DNA of 64,000 nt. It comes from Silurus meridionalis. Lineage: Eukaryota; Chordata; Actinopteri; Siluriformes; Siluridae. Under the pieces are notes generated by a model. It made no database searches and had not been told where the DNA came from. It was given only the letters and a program-made list of their open reading frames with translations. The first letter of the stretch is position 1. Each line of letters begins with the position of its first letter. Location of the stretch: the NCBI RefSeq assembly GCF_014805685.1, contig NC_060899.1:12969454-13033453 (forward strand), written 5' to 3'. The translations under genes and the position numbers were made by a program. Shown piece by piece: positions 34,196-47,393 of the stretch.

Positions 34196-35854
34196 AAAAA
34201 AAAACATCTAATAGATCAAACCAATTTCGCCAAACGAAGGGAAAGTGAGAACTATATAGTGCAAGATTGGGAGAGGGAAAGAGGGATAATGGAGTGGATA
34301 AAGGATCTCCTAGGTGATGATAAAGACGGAATATTGCAGACATGGGTGGGCACCATGGTGACCCTGTTGTCCAAGCAAAGAATGAACGAAAATAAGAAAA
34401 ATGCGTCCTCTTTTTTTTGCGGTTCACTTTTGTTTTGTGTGGCTGTTCAGATGTAATCTACTCCGACCTTCAAGAATGGTGCTATTTCATGCAAGCTGGA
34501 TATTAAGATAAGATTTTTTTTTTTGTAGGTAAACAAAAAACTCACACTTATGGTCTATTTATGTGACTCAGGAAGATGACTGTTTTATTCAAAGAGCATA
34601 CCCTGGATTGCAGTGGTTTAGCACATTTTATCCTGCAGTCCTGAAATTTTCAACTGCTTTGGGCAGTGTTGCTGCGTGACTAACTGTCTGTGTCAGCTGT
34701 GTCCAAAATTTGATGAAAATGCCTTGTGAGGCAGAGGCTAAACCCACTTCTGACAGATCCGAGCTTCTCTCGCCTCCCTGCCACACGGGAAGCAGCTGCT
34801 GTATTCCTGTGCACTATGGGGAAGGGATATACTTGTACTAAACTACAACTTCTTAAATATTAAATAACGTTAATATTAGGAGAATTGCCATGGGTAGCGC
34901 GGTGTCAATGCCATAATCTAGAGCAGCTATTTTGGATTATTTATTATGACCATTCTGTTGGCCGAGTTGTGGTCAGACATTACTTTCCACCTGTGTGGAA
35001 ACTTTAATGAGTTTTTATATCCTAAGGCCAGCATAGTATAGAATACAACTGACTTTGAGCTGTATATGGTAGAGAGCACACAGTAAATTCATAGCAATTA
35101 TAGAATTTTTGGAGTTTGGCATGTGTGTTTGGCAAACCAAATGTATTTTCTGGGATTTTTCTAAGCTCATGCCTTTATTCTCATGGAGGTGTGCCTGAGA
35201 AAGAAAATGTCACTTTTACTTATAAAGAATAAATACGTAGCTCTGACTAAAGCTAATATTCCGAAAGTATTTGCACTGTGTACCAACTAAAGGGGGTAAT
35301 ACAATGCCACAAATTGTACAAGCCTGTATAATATCTGTGTTACTACACTGGATGATATTTTCTTTTACAAATCCAATATGAATCACACCACGATGCCTCC
35401 GAGGACTGTTTAAAAAAAAAAAAACACAGAGAGGTAGAAATGCCAACACTGTCAGCATAAGGTGTGAATTCTGGCTCTGGCAGTTCCTCAATCTCAGCTA
35501 CATCACTCAAGTTCCTAATTGGTCTCAGCAAACAATGTGAATAAGACTTGCAGTTCCATTCATGCAATTCTGTTATTATTATTATTTTTTTTTGCATGTA
35601 CCAGTCTGTCATATTTTGTTCCAGTTTTCCAAAATATAAGTTAATAGCTACATCATCCTCATGAACATTGTCTTCATTTGAGCTTCTTATCCGAGTACAT
35701 GATCGTCCCCAAATCTGCTGTTTAACATCTACATGCAACTAAATGCCATGTAATCCAATCTGACAAGCTTAAAAAAAAAAAAAAAGCCTAGCTGTATTGT
35801 TTTGTCTGCAAATGTGTTCATGTGCACATCATTTGAACAATGCTTCGTTTGAAA
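34196..35854. other. Non-genic stretch
   Basis: No supported gene. A 111-residue plus frame begins inside the palindrome loop and a 131-residue minus frame lies at 35343-35738. Neither has recognisable domains or donor/acceptor pairs. Confidence 0.45.
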
Positions 35855-36015
35855 GCAAACGCCCTTATCCAGAAAGACCTACAATTATCTCATTAAAGCA
35901 ACTGAACATTTGAGTGGTAAAGACCTTGCTCAAGGACCCAAAAGTGGCAGCTTGATGATGCTGGAATTTGAGCTCAACAATTACGATGCAAAATGCCTTT
36001 AACCACTCAGTTACA
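35855..36015 (-). mobile_element. SINE-like repeat, copy
   Basis: Shows gcccttatccagaaagacct (a conserved fish retroposon block), accttgctcaaggacccaaa, gtggcagcttgatgatgctg, 'gaatttgagctcaacaatta' and cctttaaccactcagttac. Read on the minus strand, this gives a tRNA-like head ('ctgagtggttaaagg'). It is related to the copies at 8850 and 53285 but more diverged. Confidence 0.55.
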
Positions 36016-37729
36016 AATATTCACACTTGATTAAACACACTGGATATATAGTAGGTCAGCTATAGTCATGCTAAACCAGGTTTTTTTTTATAACGCTATC
36101 ATGAGCGATTAAAAGAAAAGAACATGCTTGGACAAAAACCAAGTGTGTCACTCCAAAATAGACATGGGTCTGAGCGTCTGTGTTTTGCAGGAGAGATTTA
36201 CTACATATAAGCAGATTGCTAGCTGTCAGATCCTGTAAGAAATGTCATAGCACTCAAGCAGCCAAGAGAACCGTGCGGGGAAGTGGATGATTTAGTGAAA
36301 ACAAGAAAAATACAAGTTACAAAGTGCCATCTGGCTCCATTTATGTACAATTCTTTTTGATAATGTACTGTTTCATTTAATGGTTAAAATTGCAGTGCTT
36401 TCTAGGGGTTATTTCTAACACCAGGGCCGAACCTAGAAACACCAAATAACCAGTGTTATGCTAACAGACTGTCATTTCTCTTAGCCAAAAATGACACATA
36501 GAGTTCTATGCTGTCTTTTTCTTGCAACAGCTGGTAATAGTAAAATCCTGGGTTTTAAAACCAAGACTTGAACATGACTTTGAAAAATGCGAACGCAGTT
36601 TTCAACATGAAATCTCTAGGTTCTCAAACTGAACTGTCAATCATCTCAAGAGACATGTAAAGCTTGTAGAGTGAAAAGGCTTAACCGGATGAAGCTCCTT
36701 TCTGACTGTGTAGCAGAGCAAACCTCACAACACTGCTACGAATGATTTATCAGGAGTGACAAACCCGCCCATTTATAGTCTGCAGATGTCTACAAACGAT
36801 TCACTTGCAACAAATATGTAACATCCCTTTCCTCCATAAACCAGCAAGATCTTTTTCAGATGCTCAACCCAGACAGAAAAGCTCTAATCTTGTTGAAAAA
36901 AAACCCCACGAAACCCCAATGTGATTGGTGGCTAATTGCAGGTGCAGTGCACCGTTGCAACAGCTGTCTTTTATTAGTCCATATCTCATGCTTAATGCCT
37001 TGCATTAGATTTTAATACGACCAAATTTTTTTGGACATTAGCAACCATAGACCATTCATTAGGTTCTTGCTGCCTGCTGCTTTGCATAAAACTGGATAAC
37101 AACTGGACAGCAGGCAGCTGTGCACTGCAGGCAAAACATCAAAAGCAGAACAAGGAGAACATCAAATAAATCATGCTCCTCTCCCTGTCCAAAATAGACA
37201 ATACACTATGTGTAACCCGTGCTCTGTGCTTTCTTCTTCACCAGTAAGCCTGCGGCCAGCCTGCACGCTAACACACAACTGGTCCTCACAGTGGTGACGG
37301 CAAACCCAATGCAGCAGCGGCTAATTTGCATGATTATTACGTGTCTTTGTGACACCGGTGTAATTGTTACTGTGGTTTTCCTAGGAGAACAAGGCGTGTT
37401 GTCAGGAGACAGATGCCCGAGAACCAATTTGAACGTTTTAAGTACATGCTACGCTTGATCGAGAACATGTTAGCCGACTCACTGATCTGATACTGGAGCA
37501 TGCAAGTATGCTGCACACATACAAATGGCTGAACTGGCCCACCTTTGAAAGCCTAAATCCTCAAGAAGAGTCTTGTACACAAGAGTAGTGTAATGCAGTG
37601 TGCAGAGGTGTACACCATGTGAATTAAGGGCACAAATAATAACTTTCAAAATAGAACAAACCTTTTATGGAAATTCACAAAAAAGTATAATAATGTTTTT
37701 TTTAACCTACCAGTGGGACAAGCCATAAT
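36016..37729. other. Non-genic stretch with one GC-richer island
   Basis: Mostly AT-rich and unrecognised. 37205-37450 is less AT-rich and carries an octamer-type motif (atttgcat, 37324-37331). An open frame there lacks protein features, so regulatory DNA is a better guess than an exon. Confidence 0.4.
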
Positions 37730-38650
37730 GTCAAGAGCACATCAGAATGGGGAAAAAATGGTTCTTTAGGTGACCATGGCATGGTTTTTGGTGCTAGACA
37801 ACGATTCGGTAAGTGCTGGAGTATTGACAATTTTCGTTCCATTTCGTCCCACATAGATTGAGCTGATTGTACTCAAATAAGCACCGTTTCTAGTCATGAT
37901 GAGCAGAAAAGCATGTCAGAAAGCACAGCTTTAGGCAGATACACTACAACAGCAGAAGAGGAAATTGGTTCTCTAGGTGGAAAGCGTAAACATTTTTTTA
38001 CTCAAATAAAATAACTGTTACTTCAATAAAAGTATGAGTTATCGTTCTAAAAATCTACTCAAGTAAGAGTAAAAAGTAGCTCATTTGAAATTTACAGAGT
38101 TCATTTTTTAACAGCGAGGGGTGGGGTGGAGGATTCTAGTGTAGTTCCAAAAGGACATGGAGATATAAATCTGAAACTAGTTGTTTTTAATTTAATGAAC
38201 ACCTTTACAAATTTAAGTGCAATAACAAAAAACACTGCAGTGATATGAGTTATGCACTGTTACATTGTCATTTATATGAGATAATGAGAGAAACCGCAAA
38301 TGCTGATGCGTTACTTTCCACCTCTGCCTGATTCTCTGCCGGATCATTTTAAACGTTCAGGTTGGTGCTGGTGGTGTAACAGTATAGGGTATGTTTTTTT
38401 CGGACCCCATAATGCCAATCAAGCATCAATTGCATGCCACAGTCTATCTGACCACTCACATTCCATTATAATGGATATTTTCAGTATGATAATGCAGCAT
38501 GCCACAAACCAAATGTTCAAAAATGGTTCCTTTAGGGTACTTCAGGGCCTCCCCAGTCACCAGATCTAAAACCAATGTGAATCAATGGGAAGTAGAAGAA
38601 CGCATGATTCGTAGCTAGATAGTTCAGCTGACAAATATGCAGCAATGTAA
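37730..38650 (+). mobile_element. Tc1-like transposon, eroded
   Basis: Order of recognisable pieces: cacatcagaatggggaaaaa (37740), the transposase head around 'gaccatggcatggtttttgg tgctagac' (37771), cattttaaacgttcaggttg and ctggtggtgtaacagtatag (38345-38390), ttcagtatgataatgcagca (38481, encoding a decayed FQQDNAPCHK-type motif), ccccagtcaccagatctaaa (38553, the SPDLNP motif) and 'gctgacaaatatgcagcaat' (38627). This is the gene order of Tc1 DD34E transposases. Frames are broken throughout. A piece at about 37995-38100 (ctactcaagtaagagtaaaa) resembles a hAT-derived repeat and may be a nested insertion. Confidence 0.75.
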
Positions 38651-40649
38651 CTATTCAAGAGTAGGGGTAGTTATTAAGAGCCTGGTTAAGAGCCTGGTAA
38701 TGTATGTGGTTGTACACCATCAAATGTTGTACCAAACATTGCGTCCTGCCACACAATCACAAATTGACATGATAATTTTTTTTCTGCAGTCTAATTTTGA
38801 CGATCCGATCTCACGGCCATCTCTACTCTATTTCACATTCAGTTTCATCAGTACCTCCCACTTCCCTTGTTAAAAATCGCAAGGTCATTTCTTGCTAGAT
38901 TGGTGCTGTAATGAATGACAATATGCTTCCATGAATAGATTATAATGTCTGTCTGTGAGTGAACCTAGTGTCAGAGCTAGCTTTCTATATCGAGAGCTCC
39001 ACTGGTGCGTTTTACTTTTAATGGTTTCTTAGAGAGCACCAAACCAAACCAATATAAAAAAAACCCTTCAGCATGCTAGGTCTGTGTACCTTCTGGTCAT
39101 TCAATTTTTATCTAAGAAAGACAATTTGAAATATATTTCAGATCCAAACTATATAAAAAGAAAACAAGTAGTTTTCCTGTTTGTTCGTGGAGGCATGGAA
39201 AAAAAAGAGGGATTTGGGAAAGGGAACTTAAACAGAAAAGTGCAAGAGGCCAGCAGTTTTAAATCAGAAGTGGGCGGAGCTTATATAGTCTATACAAGAG
39301 TTGCATTACCTGATACGTGTAATTTTCTTTCATTAGTTGTGAGTCTATTAGTAGATTATAGATTAGTGATTAGATTAGATTAGTGTCTATTTTACAAAGA
39401 TTTTTATCGTATTGATTTAAAGAATATTTAATGAAAATCGTTTTATATAAGGTCACTTACACACAAACATATGCACATGGGCCGTCAACCAAAATCTTCA
39501 TAATAATAGAAATACAATTCTTCCCCATATATACCGAGTGACAGGTGTAGTGTGAGACTACACACCAAACATTACATTTTTATCCAAAAAAGAACTGTTT
39601 GATAGAGAGGTAATTGGGTTTGGGTTGTGCTGAAGATTCCAATATTGAACATTGTAACTAGGCAAAGGGAATGTTTTCTGACTCAGAAACTATTGTCTCT
39701 CAATGTCCTAACTTATTATCTTGACTAGAAAAGAGAAGCATTAGAATGCAGATCTCAGTGATTGGATATCTATGTAACTTAGTCTAAAGAAAATCGATTT
39801 AATTTCTATTTTTTTGCAGGTGCATGCCTATTTATTTCCTAGAGGCTTAGAGTGTAGTTTCTATAAATAGTTTGCCAATAAAACTGTTAACAGTGTTGAG
39901 CTACGAATTCAGATCATGTCCACATCACACATCGGAATGGAGAAGAAAGTGAATGTGGTTTTGGTTGCCAGACTGGGATTGGAGTATTTTTAAGAATTTT
40001 TTTTTTAAGAAATATATATAGAGTGCATGGCTGTCTACCTCCGCAGACATAAAGGTAACAAGCGAAAATCACATTGTCACAGAGCAAAGTGTGCACTTTA
40101 TTTATTGCAGTGCTATCGCCATTATTTTGTGTTTTTGGCTCAGTCTTATCAAGAGGTATCTACACTTATTACATAGCCTAAGTGTTCTGAAAGCAGTTCA
40201 CCTTACAGCACTTCTCCCTCAACTTTCTCCCTCCCTTTATCGACACTATCTTTATCCGCCACGCCAGCTGATGAAGGTCCTACATTTTGCAGCGTCCGTC
40301 TGAAGGGCCTGTTTAATTTTTTCGCAAAATATTTCTGCGCCTCCATTGCGTTTCTTCTCCATCTCTCTCTGACTATTTTGACAGATACAGTACACACTGA
40401 TTCTGCACGCTCACACAGAGAGCCCAAAACGAGAGTTGTTTAAAAAACGTCATTGGTTAAGCCCAATATCAATTACGAAAAGAACCAATGGGCTACTGAT
40501 TAAATGTCTCATGGGGTGGTTTGACTGACTTTTTTGACAAATGCCTTATACTGCCGCAAAGACCCCAGTGCCATCAACCAGTTAAGCAGAATAAAATAGC
40601 CTGTTAAGAGTTTTATCGGCAGATCAGATAAAAACAGTATGAGATGTAC
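38651..40649. other. Non-genic stretch
   Basis: No supported gene. Contains the 17-mer gaagtgggcggagctta (39267-39283), shared with 15.6 kb. Confidence 0.45.
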
Positions 40650-40720
40650 AGTATCTGACCAAAAAGTACGTCGGCCCAGCAGGAAAATTCCCTGTCTGAC
40701 TAATGGTCAGTCCACCCCTG
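40650..40720 (-). mobile_element. hAT-type terminus
   Basis: Read on the minus strand from 40720: caggggtggactgaccatta, gtcagacagggaattttcct. The CAGGGGYGGACTG form is a hAT end common in fish genomes. The opposite end was not found, so the element's length (perhaps back to about 40080) is unknown. Confidence 0.5.
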
Positions 40721-40744
40721 CTTACACAGAAAACAGTTTGATTG

Positions 40745-40835
40745 TTGATTAAAGAGGTCAGAAGAGAATCCCCTAGTTTGAGCGGACAGAATCCAAGCCA
40801 TTGCGAGCAGAAAAGCATGTCAGAAAACCCCACAA
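40745..40835 (+). mobile_element. Tc1-like transposase remnant
   Basis: Contains aaagaggtcagaagagaatc and gagcagaaaagcatgtcaga. The second block also occurs at 37901 inside the Tc1 fossil, where it belongs to the middle of the transposase. A scrap of the same family. Confidence 0.5.
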
Positions 40836-42709
40836 TTTTATAATTTAGGAGGAAATGCTTGAAATGGATTGCCAACAAAACTGTTAATGTTAAGCGATGA
40901 ATGAAATATTTTCAATAGCAAAAAAAGAATAATATGGAGCAAAGTATTGCCTGCTTATTGCACCTAAAAGCAGCTGCATAGAAAAATCAGCTCAAGTGAA
41001 AATCAATTCTAGTGGGTTTTTCACTCTGCATAATAGCTTGACAACTCTTCATTGATAGGCTATATGAATCTACAGTCTGCGACTGAGCGATCCAAACCAT
41101 CCTGAACATCGCTTCTGAGTGAACTATTCTCATTCATTTTTTTGAACACCGTTCCAGAAATATTGAGTTAAAAAACGAGATTGCAAACATGGATACATAT
41201 CAAATCTAATGTGGATGCTAAACATTATGTTGATGTCTTTTAAAAAACAAGGACAGCTTAGCTCTGAGTGCGTACTTATCACAGCAAGCCCTGGAAATAA
41301 CATTTAGGGGGTATAAATAATTTAGCTGTGGAGCTATACCACATGCAGATGATCCTATTTAGGTAAGCCTTGGATTGATACATCTCCTAGTAGGTCATGG
41401 ATTAGACCAAGTGAAAGCAGAGTTGGTGGCCAGCCAGAGACAGATCTATCAAAGAACAAAGGCTTCATTTAATTGGCTTTGCGTGAGCTCATGGAAGAAT
41501 TAGAAGTTACACAATCGCTTGTTCAGGCTTGACTAGCATACCTGGTATAATTTTGTCAGCTTTGTTAACACAACCAGGCTGTTTACTGCCTAAATTGTCC
41601 CTTGGCTTGCTAGTCCATAACACTTCAGTCATTTCCCCCAGGCTATGCTGCACCAGGGGAATTGTACTGCTTACTTTGCAAAGACAATTTTCATGTCCCT
41701 CAGCTCCAACTTGTTGGTTTTGCAACAACTGTATCTGCCTTCAGAGATTTACACCCATAATTAGACAAACGTTGGCAATGGTTAAATATTGTGGTCGCTC
41801 AAGATGGAGAGAGGTTTTCATGAACACAATGAAACCACTTTCGTGTCAGACATTAGAAATGGCTGATTATTTCCAAAGAATACCATTAAGAGTTCAGCAC
41901 CCAAACATGCCATTGGGTTACTTGTAGGAAAGGGGATGTGCATTAAAATTGAAAAACACATTATGCTGTCTGTGGCGATTTAGTGATCCCTAGTGCACAG
42001 CCCAGAAATCTACAAAAGCTTGAGGGTAATTGCTTGACAGGGGCAATGAAGGAGTCGGTGGCATTAGCAACACCTTCTGCGCTGATTGACTATGAGCATT
42101 GCAATTAAATTAGAAGCGAACACAACCGCCTCCTAAGGCCACGCACGGGGCAGGGCATTAGACAATCAGCAGTTTGAGCTTCTTGTTAGGGTTTTTTCAA
42201 AGACCTTTTTACGATCTGTACACTGTAATGGAGATACAATAGCCATTAGGTTAACTTCATTACATCGCACGATGTGTATAAAAAATATTAAATGGAAATT
42301 TACATACCGTACTTATTCAAGGCTTCTGCTAGTATACTTTCAGCTGCCAGTCTCAAGTGTATATCCCATTTCTAGAACGTCCTTGATATGATTGCTCCAA
42401 CGTGATTAAAATTCGCCTGTTGTGCTTCGGGTAATTGGACATGATTTGGAAAGGAATACTCTGTCTTTGCATAGACCTCCACGGCTCACTTTGACACGCA
42501 TTTCTCCATTGCTTGATCCAGGAGCCAGCTGGCAGAAGTATGCTCTGGATCCAGCACAAACATCACCCTTAACTCATTCACCAAACACCTACACACCTGT
42601 TTTCTATTTCTAGTCATTATCTCAGTGTGTTTAATCAAGTCACATTTACTTGTACTTTGTGAAAAAAAATTTTTTCCAGTTCTGGTTTTGTTGATGATTT
42701 TACTGGGTT

Positions 42710-42711
<2 letters not shown>
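40836..42711. other. Non-genic stretch with possible conserved regulatory DNA
   Basis: No repeat or gene recognised. 41.9-42.2 kb is less AT-rich and dense in homeodomain/TALE-like motifs (see findings). A 132-residue open frame at 41529-41927 has no family features or splice context. Confidence 0.4.

Positions 42712-42765
<54 letters not shown>
42712..42765. repeat. (AT)n microsatellite
   Basis: About 27 AT units. Confidence 0.98.
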
Positions 42766-42767
<2 letters not shown>

Positions 42768-45078
42768 ATCCCATAATTACAATATGTACTTGTTAAGTGG
42801 TTGTTTGACTATGATTGATCTGACCTGGATTCTTTTTTGGTAATAAATATTGGACTTGCATTTGAATTTGTCCTTAAAGGAACCGAACAGAAGTCATGAA
42901 GATCTTTGTACCCTGAAGCTTTTCCTGCTCCCAAAAAAATGCTGTTCCATTCCATAAAATATGCATTACTGAGCTCATTTAAGCTCAATTATTTGAAGAA
43001 ACCTTGGAAGTAGTGTAGTTCCTGTACCAATCGCTAATACCCCCAAAATCTCCCAGTTCTAGTATATTGAGGCAAACTGTTGCTATAAATCACAGACAAA
43101 AAAAAATGTAGAGTAAGCATTTTTTCACTGATGCTTATACGTGTTGTATATTTAATCATACTGTCACCACAATGCAGATCAGATCCCAAGTTTTTGCAAT
43201 CAATCTCTTACGCTGACTCCTGGCTTATGTGAGGTTAAAACCAAGTGTTTTACAGCACTGAGAATGCATCTGCCCAGTGGCAATTTAACATTGTTAGCGA
43301 CGTTATCACTCCAATTTCCTGGAATCTGTTGTGTTCGGGAAGCTGTGTTTTCTATGAAAGTGCCATTTGGACTCCCCTTAGGGGATGTGTCTCTCAAACG
43401 AGCACAGGCGAGACGGCAGCACACACGAGATGAGAACAAATGGAAGCTGCGTCAGGATGTATCAGGGCTTCAGCAGACAGGAGTGGCTTTAGGATAAATC
43501 GCTAGGCTTATTGTAAGGTAAAGAAAGTTCGTAGATCTGAGAGAGGGGTGGGGTTTGGTATACTGAATTTAAAATGCGGGGAAAAAAAAATTCACTCAAT
43601 GAAATTCTGTAGAGGCATCGAGGGTACTTGCCAATAATTCGGATTTGATGAAAAGATCAAAGTCTGCAAGACATTAACCAGACTTGTAAAAAAAATTGCA
43701 GGCAGCAATTAAACTCAAGGTCAGTTAGAACGATCCTTTACCAAATCAGCATGATTTCCTTGGTCATTACCATACATTAGCTCGATCAAGTATGGCACCA
43801 CTGTACATTTATGGTGTTCATCATTTGTAAAATAAGCTTTCATGCACTGTGTCAGCTGACTGTGTCTTGGTTCAATTAGATTCAATTAATTGCTCATGAT
43901 CTAAACAGTCATAAGATGAGTCATAAGAGACATAAGAGATAACTGACTGCTAGTTCATGATTAAAGCCCAGATAACAACCGCTCCAATACTCACATATCC
44001 AATATGCAATATAATGTAAGATTCCATTTCATTATGATTGGCTATCATGATGTAGCAGGAGCTTCACTGCTAATAGATAATTCACGTCAGAGAAAGACTA
44101 ATCGTAGGCTGTTTAAAATGAGCCTGAAAAAACACCAAAAGGACAAGACAGATGCAAGTTTTTTTTAATCATTGCAGGGAACATAACTCTCACAACCCTT
44201 TAAAATATGAAAAAAAAATTTATTCAGAGCTGTTGAATACTCACATCTGATTAGTCAGAATGTGGAATCACAGGTTTGTGCCTTTATGATCTAATTCAAA
44301 GGTGTATGATGGATTGTACATATACATCTACATCTACATATACAAAAAAAAACCCAGATGTAATTATTGATATGGTGAGGTTTTCTGTGCGTAGACATTA
44401 TTTAGTATTACTAGAACGTCTCCAGTCTCAGAGCTCAAAACTCAAAAGAGTCAAAAGTTTAAGTTTTCCATGAGGCAAAATCTTCAGAATGTAGGTCTTT
44501 TTGCTTTTTTCTGCTTTATGAATTCCAAGAGTGAGAAAAAGAGAGGCTGGGAAAGAAGGAGCTCTTTATAGTCGCTACAAGAAGAACCCTCCAGGACGTT
44601 CCATGAAACAAGCTACAGTCGTTTTTTTTTTAGAACATCATTTGCCCGGGTTTTTAATCCATGACAAGTAATAGAAAAGTATGTACTACTACATATGTAA
44701 TGTTAAGATGTAAAATAAAGTATAGAGTAACCTTTAAAGCACTCTAATGATCTTAAAATATTGAATATAAAAATTGGAATCCAATGGATCTAAATATTGA
44801 TTGCTTTGTACCATCTCCCATGTTGAATTATTGAGTCAGATTTGTAAAGGCTTCAATGTTTAAATTTGTGGTGTAATTCATTATCGGTCAGCAGTTACGG
44901 TATTACAAGTGAAATATATGCTATATCATCAGAAAATATATTTATATAATTATATAATGTTAATAATCATTGCACCTAGAATTTTGAAATTATTCTAATA
45001 TGTAAATATTCTACGTAGAAAATCTGGGTACTGTAGAACATTTATATATCTATTATAGTTTTTCTATTATAACAGTGT
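42766..45078. other. Non-genic stretch
   Basis: No recognised gene or element. 43200-43460 is somewhat GC-richer, with overlapping frames on both strands that share no recognisable domain. Confidence 0.45.
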
Positions 45079-45100
45079 CATCTATCTATCTATTTATTTA

Positions 45101-45648
<548 letters not shown>

Positions 45649-46539
45649 CTGTTTCCACATTTACATGTTTTCCAATTTCAACATATCAAAGTCTTTAGGT
45701 TCAAGTAATGTTCCAATGGTGCTGATGAGAATACTTGAGTAAAATAATGGGCAGTAAGTTCAAATGTAAATAAAATAAGGCTATAACTTTGCAGTTATGA
45801 AGAATCCCATCATTGATTGAAATATGACCAAAATGCACCTATGTGCTTTACTAACCACTAGACATACAGCAAACTTGTCAAATAAATACATTTAAAGCAA
45901 AGTCACATCTGGTATTTTACAACCTGGAAAACTGTGAAACAGTGTATGATGTTATGAGTTATTACATTGAAGTTTTGTTATTAAATAATATATAATGATA
46001 TTTTAGTAAAGGACTTTCAGAATACTGTAAGAAAACTATCAATTTAAATACGTGTAAATGTTTAACTGTACAATATACAATGTTAAACACAGTTTGAGGC
46101 ACCCATCTGTGTTTCTGATGACAAAATCACTGTAATGTAGCTGTTAAATATGTCATGCCCTGTGAATTTGCTCTGTTAATATGGCTTACGGGAAGCACTT
46201 CTTATTCTTTTGGAAATGATTAGGCCTGCAATCGTGCTCCTAATTATACAGACCACACAATCATAATGCAAACCTCACAATGGTAACCCATAGCGCTAAA
46301 ATCGCTCGATAAGCTGTATGTAATCATCTAGAGAGGCCTGACCCTGGAGTCAACTCAGTGCCGTAGTGGTTCCGGCCTCTAACCATTTTAAGCTGATGGA
46401 TTCAATTTTGGTTGCTGGAAGTGGAAAAAAATGCTGGTATTCCTCCATGTGTGTGTATACGTTAATGGATTTAGCTGAATATGAATAAAAATTCTGTAGA
46501 GAATGCTATAATATATATAATATACTGTACAATACAGTA
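45649..46539. other. Non-genic spacer
   Basis: AT-rich, no supported feature. Confidence 0.45.
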
Positions 46540-46971
46540 TATGCAGAGAAAAAGTTAATGGACATCTGAATATAAGATTGATATGTGCTTTTTGAACATC
46601 CCATTCCACATGTACTCCCCATTTCCTCCACTCTTCTGGGAAGATGTTTCACTCAATTACGTGCATTGTGGAGATTTGTGCTGATTCAGCTGTAAAGACA
46701 GGTGCTGATGTAGGTGAGGTGATGAGGCCTGGGGTGCAGTCAGTGTTCTAATTCATTCCAAAGGCTTTTAATAGGGTTGAGGTCAGAGCTAAATAGCAGG
46801 CTACTCAAGATCTTCCACTCCAACCCATTTACAGCATATCTTTATAGAGCTGGCTTTGTGCACAGGGATGCTGTCAAGCTGGAACAGGTTTGGGTGTCCT
46901 AGATCAGGTAAGGGTTTTCCTTCCATGTAGTAGGAAAAGTGCGTGTCCTGATATTTTTTGTCCATATAGTG
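46540..46971. mobile_element. 'cactatatgg' MITE family, copy with intact right end
   Basis: Blocks: atgtgctttttgaacatccc, ggagatttgtgctgattcag, gatgaggcctggggtgcagt, gggttgaggtcagagct, 'ctggaacaggtttgggtgtc'. The right end ttgtccatatagtg is followed by TA (46972-46973). The left terminus is eroded to 'aatggacatctg'. Confidence 0.8.
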
Positions 46972-47338
46972 TACTTTTAGTGAACATCATCTATCATTGG
47001 TCTGTACGGCTAATTAATTGACAGTTGCCTGGTTTCTGCTTAGTCACGTGTTTAAATAAAAATATATGATTATACAAAATATATTGAACGTTTTCTAGAT
47101 GCCGAGAACTGCCACTTCCATTAATGTGGGTGTCAAAAATGCTGTTATCGGCTAGATTGCTTGAAATTTGATTCTGTACTGAGACCTGGGTGAAGTGAGG
47201 TCCCAGGAGATGATGAAAGATACCAGTACTACTTTTTAATCTTTTTTTTTTTTTTAACTGTGGGTAACCGAAAATAAATGCAGCAACCATAGTGGGTCAT
47301 CATAGGTACCATTGTTACCTCAGTTTTTAGCTGGGGTA

Positions 47339-47340
<2 letters not shown>

Positions 47341-47391
<51 letters not shown>
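47341..47391. repeat. (GT)n microsatellite
   Basis: About 25 GT units. Confidence 0.98.

Positions 47392-47393
<2 letters not shown>

Noticed and set aside
35343..35738. 131-residue minus-strand open frame
   Set aside because: Contains residues from a poly-A/T run and has no family features.
41529..41927. 132-residue plus-strand open frame
   Set aside because: No recognisable domain, AT-rich codons, no splice context and overlapping frames on the other strand.
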